A stretch of 6,035 nt of DNA. It comes from JBOGUF01 sp050696075 (GTDB lineage: Bacteria; Chloroflexota; Chloroflexia; Thermomicrobiales; UBA6265). The stretch is taken from positions 1-6,035 of the forward strand of contig JBOGUF010000157.1 in the NCBI GenBank assembly GCA_050696075.1, given 5' to 3'. The translations under genes and the position numbers were made by a program. Positions within the stretch are counted from its first letter, which is position 1; each line of letters starts with the position of its first letter. The notes beneath the pieces were generated by a model that saw only the letters and a list, made by a program, of their open reading frames with translations, ran no database searches and was not told the origin of the DNA. Shown here in pieces: positions 6,032 through 6,035 of the stretch.

Positions 6032-6035
6032 GAAC

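Larger units (their letters stand above)
5744..6035. other. Gene-free region upstream of the solute-binding protein gene
   Basis: I find no convincing gene here. The frames that cross it are extensions of antisense shadows of the solute-binding protein gene. No clear -10/-35 pair stands out on the minus strand in this GC-rich DNA. Four GACCGG/CCGGTC hexamers occur (5766-5771, 5812-5817, 5881-5886, 5896-5901), the last two inside a strong hairpin. A stretch rich in CACGCA occupies about 5829-5851. A heptamer repeat ends the window. Confidence 0.5.

Overview
This is a GC-rich window (about two thirds G+C by eye) from what looks like a Chloroflexota genome of the Thermomicrobia type. That placement is an inference. 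It rests on the style of the twin-arginine solute-binding protein N-terminus, the LuxR-type regulator tail, an orphan secreted cupredoxin-like protein, and dense GC-rich coding with long antisense shadow frames. No rRNA, tRNA, CRISPR array, transposase or phage gene is visible.

Layout, left to right. (1) 1-332 (+): the C-terminal end of a LuxR/NarL-type regulator, cut by the window edge. (2) 333-620: a regulatory gap holding a 16-bp dyad (399-414) directly upstream of a plausible sigma-70-like promoter (415-442). (3) 621-1484 (+): a secreted protein of two cupredoxin-like repeats, of which only the second keeps a possible type 1 copper ligand set. (4) 1510-2707 (+): an exported SnoaL-like plus double-cupin fusion, 25 bp downstream and probably in the same operon. 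It reads correctly only if one C is restored at each of two C-runs. (5) 2780-3643 (-): an AraC-family regulator, convergent with the operon. (6) 3656-3883: a compact intergenic repeat element with nested inverted repeats and heptamer arrays at both ends. (7) 3878-5728 (-): a family 5 (peptide/nickel type) ABC transporter solute-binding protein with a Tat-like leader; its stop codon lies inside the repeat element. (8) 5729-6035: a gene-free upstream region with a strong 10-bp-stem hairpin and a second, different heptamer repeat at the window edge.

How the parts may work together. The dyad sits where class II activators of the LuxR/NarL type usually bind, so the upstream regulator may switch on the cupredoxin / SnoaL-cupin operon, whose products both appear to act outside the cytoplasm. 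The solute-binding protein has no permease or ATPase gene beside it in this window. The AraC gene lies in the same direction just beyond it and may be reached by read-through across the repeat element or by a promoter inside that element.

I see no convincing defence system or other wholly new multi-gene system. The items most worth a second look are the 3656-3883 element, the LuxR-dyad-cupredoxin arrangement, and the twice-frameshifted SnoaL-cupin-cupin fusion.
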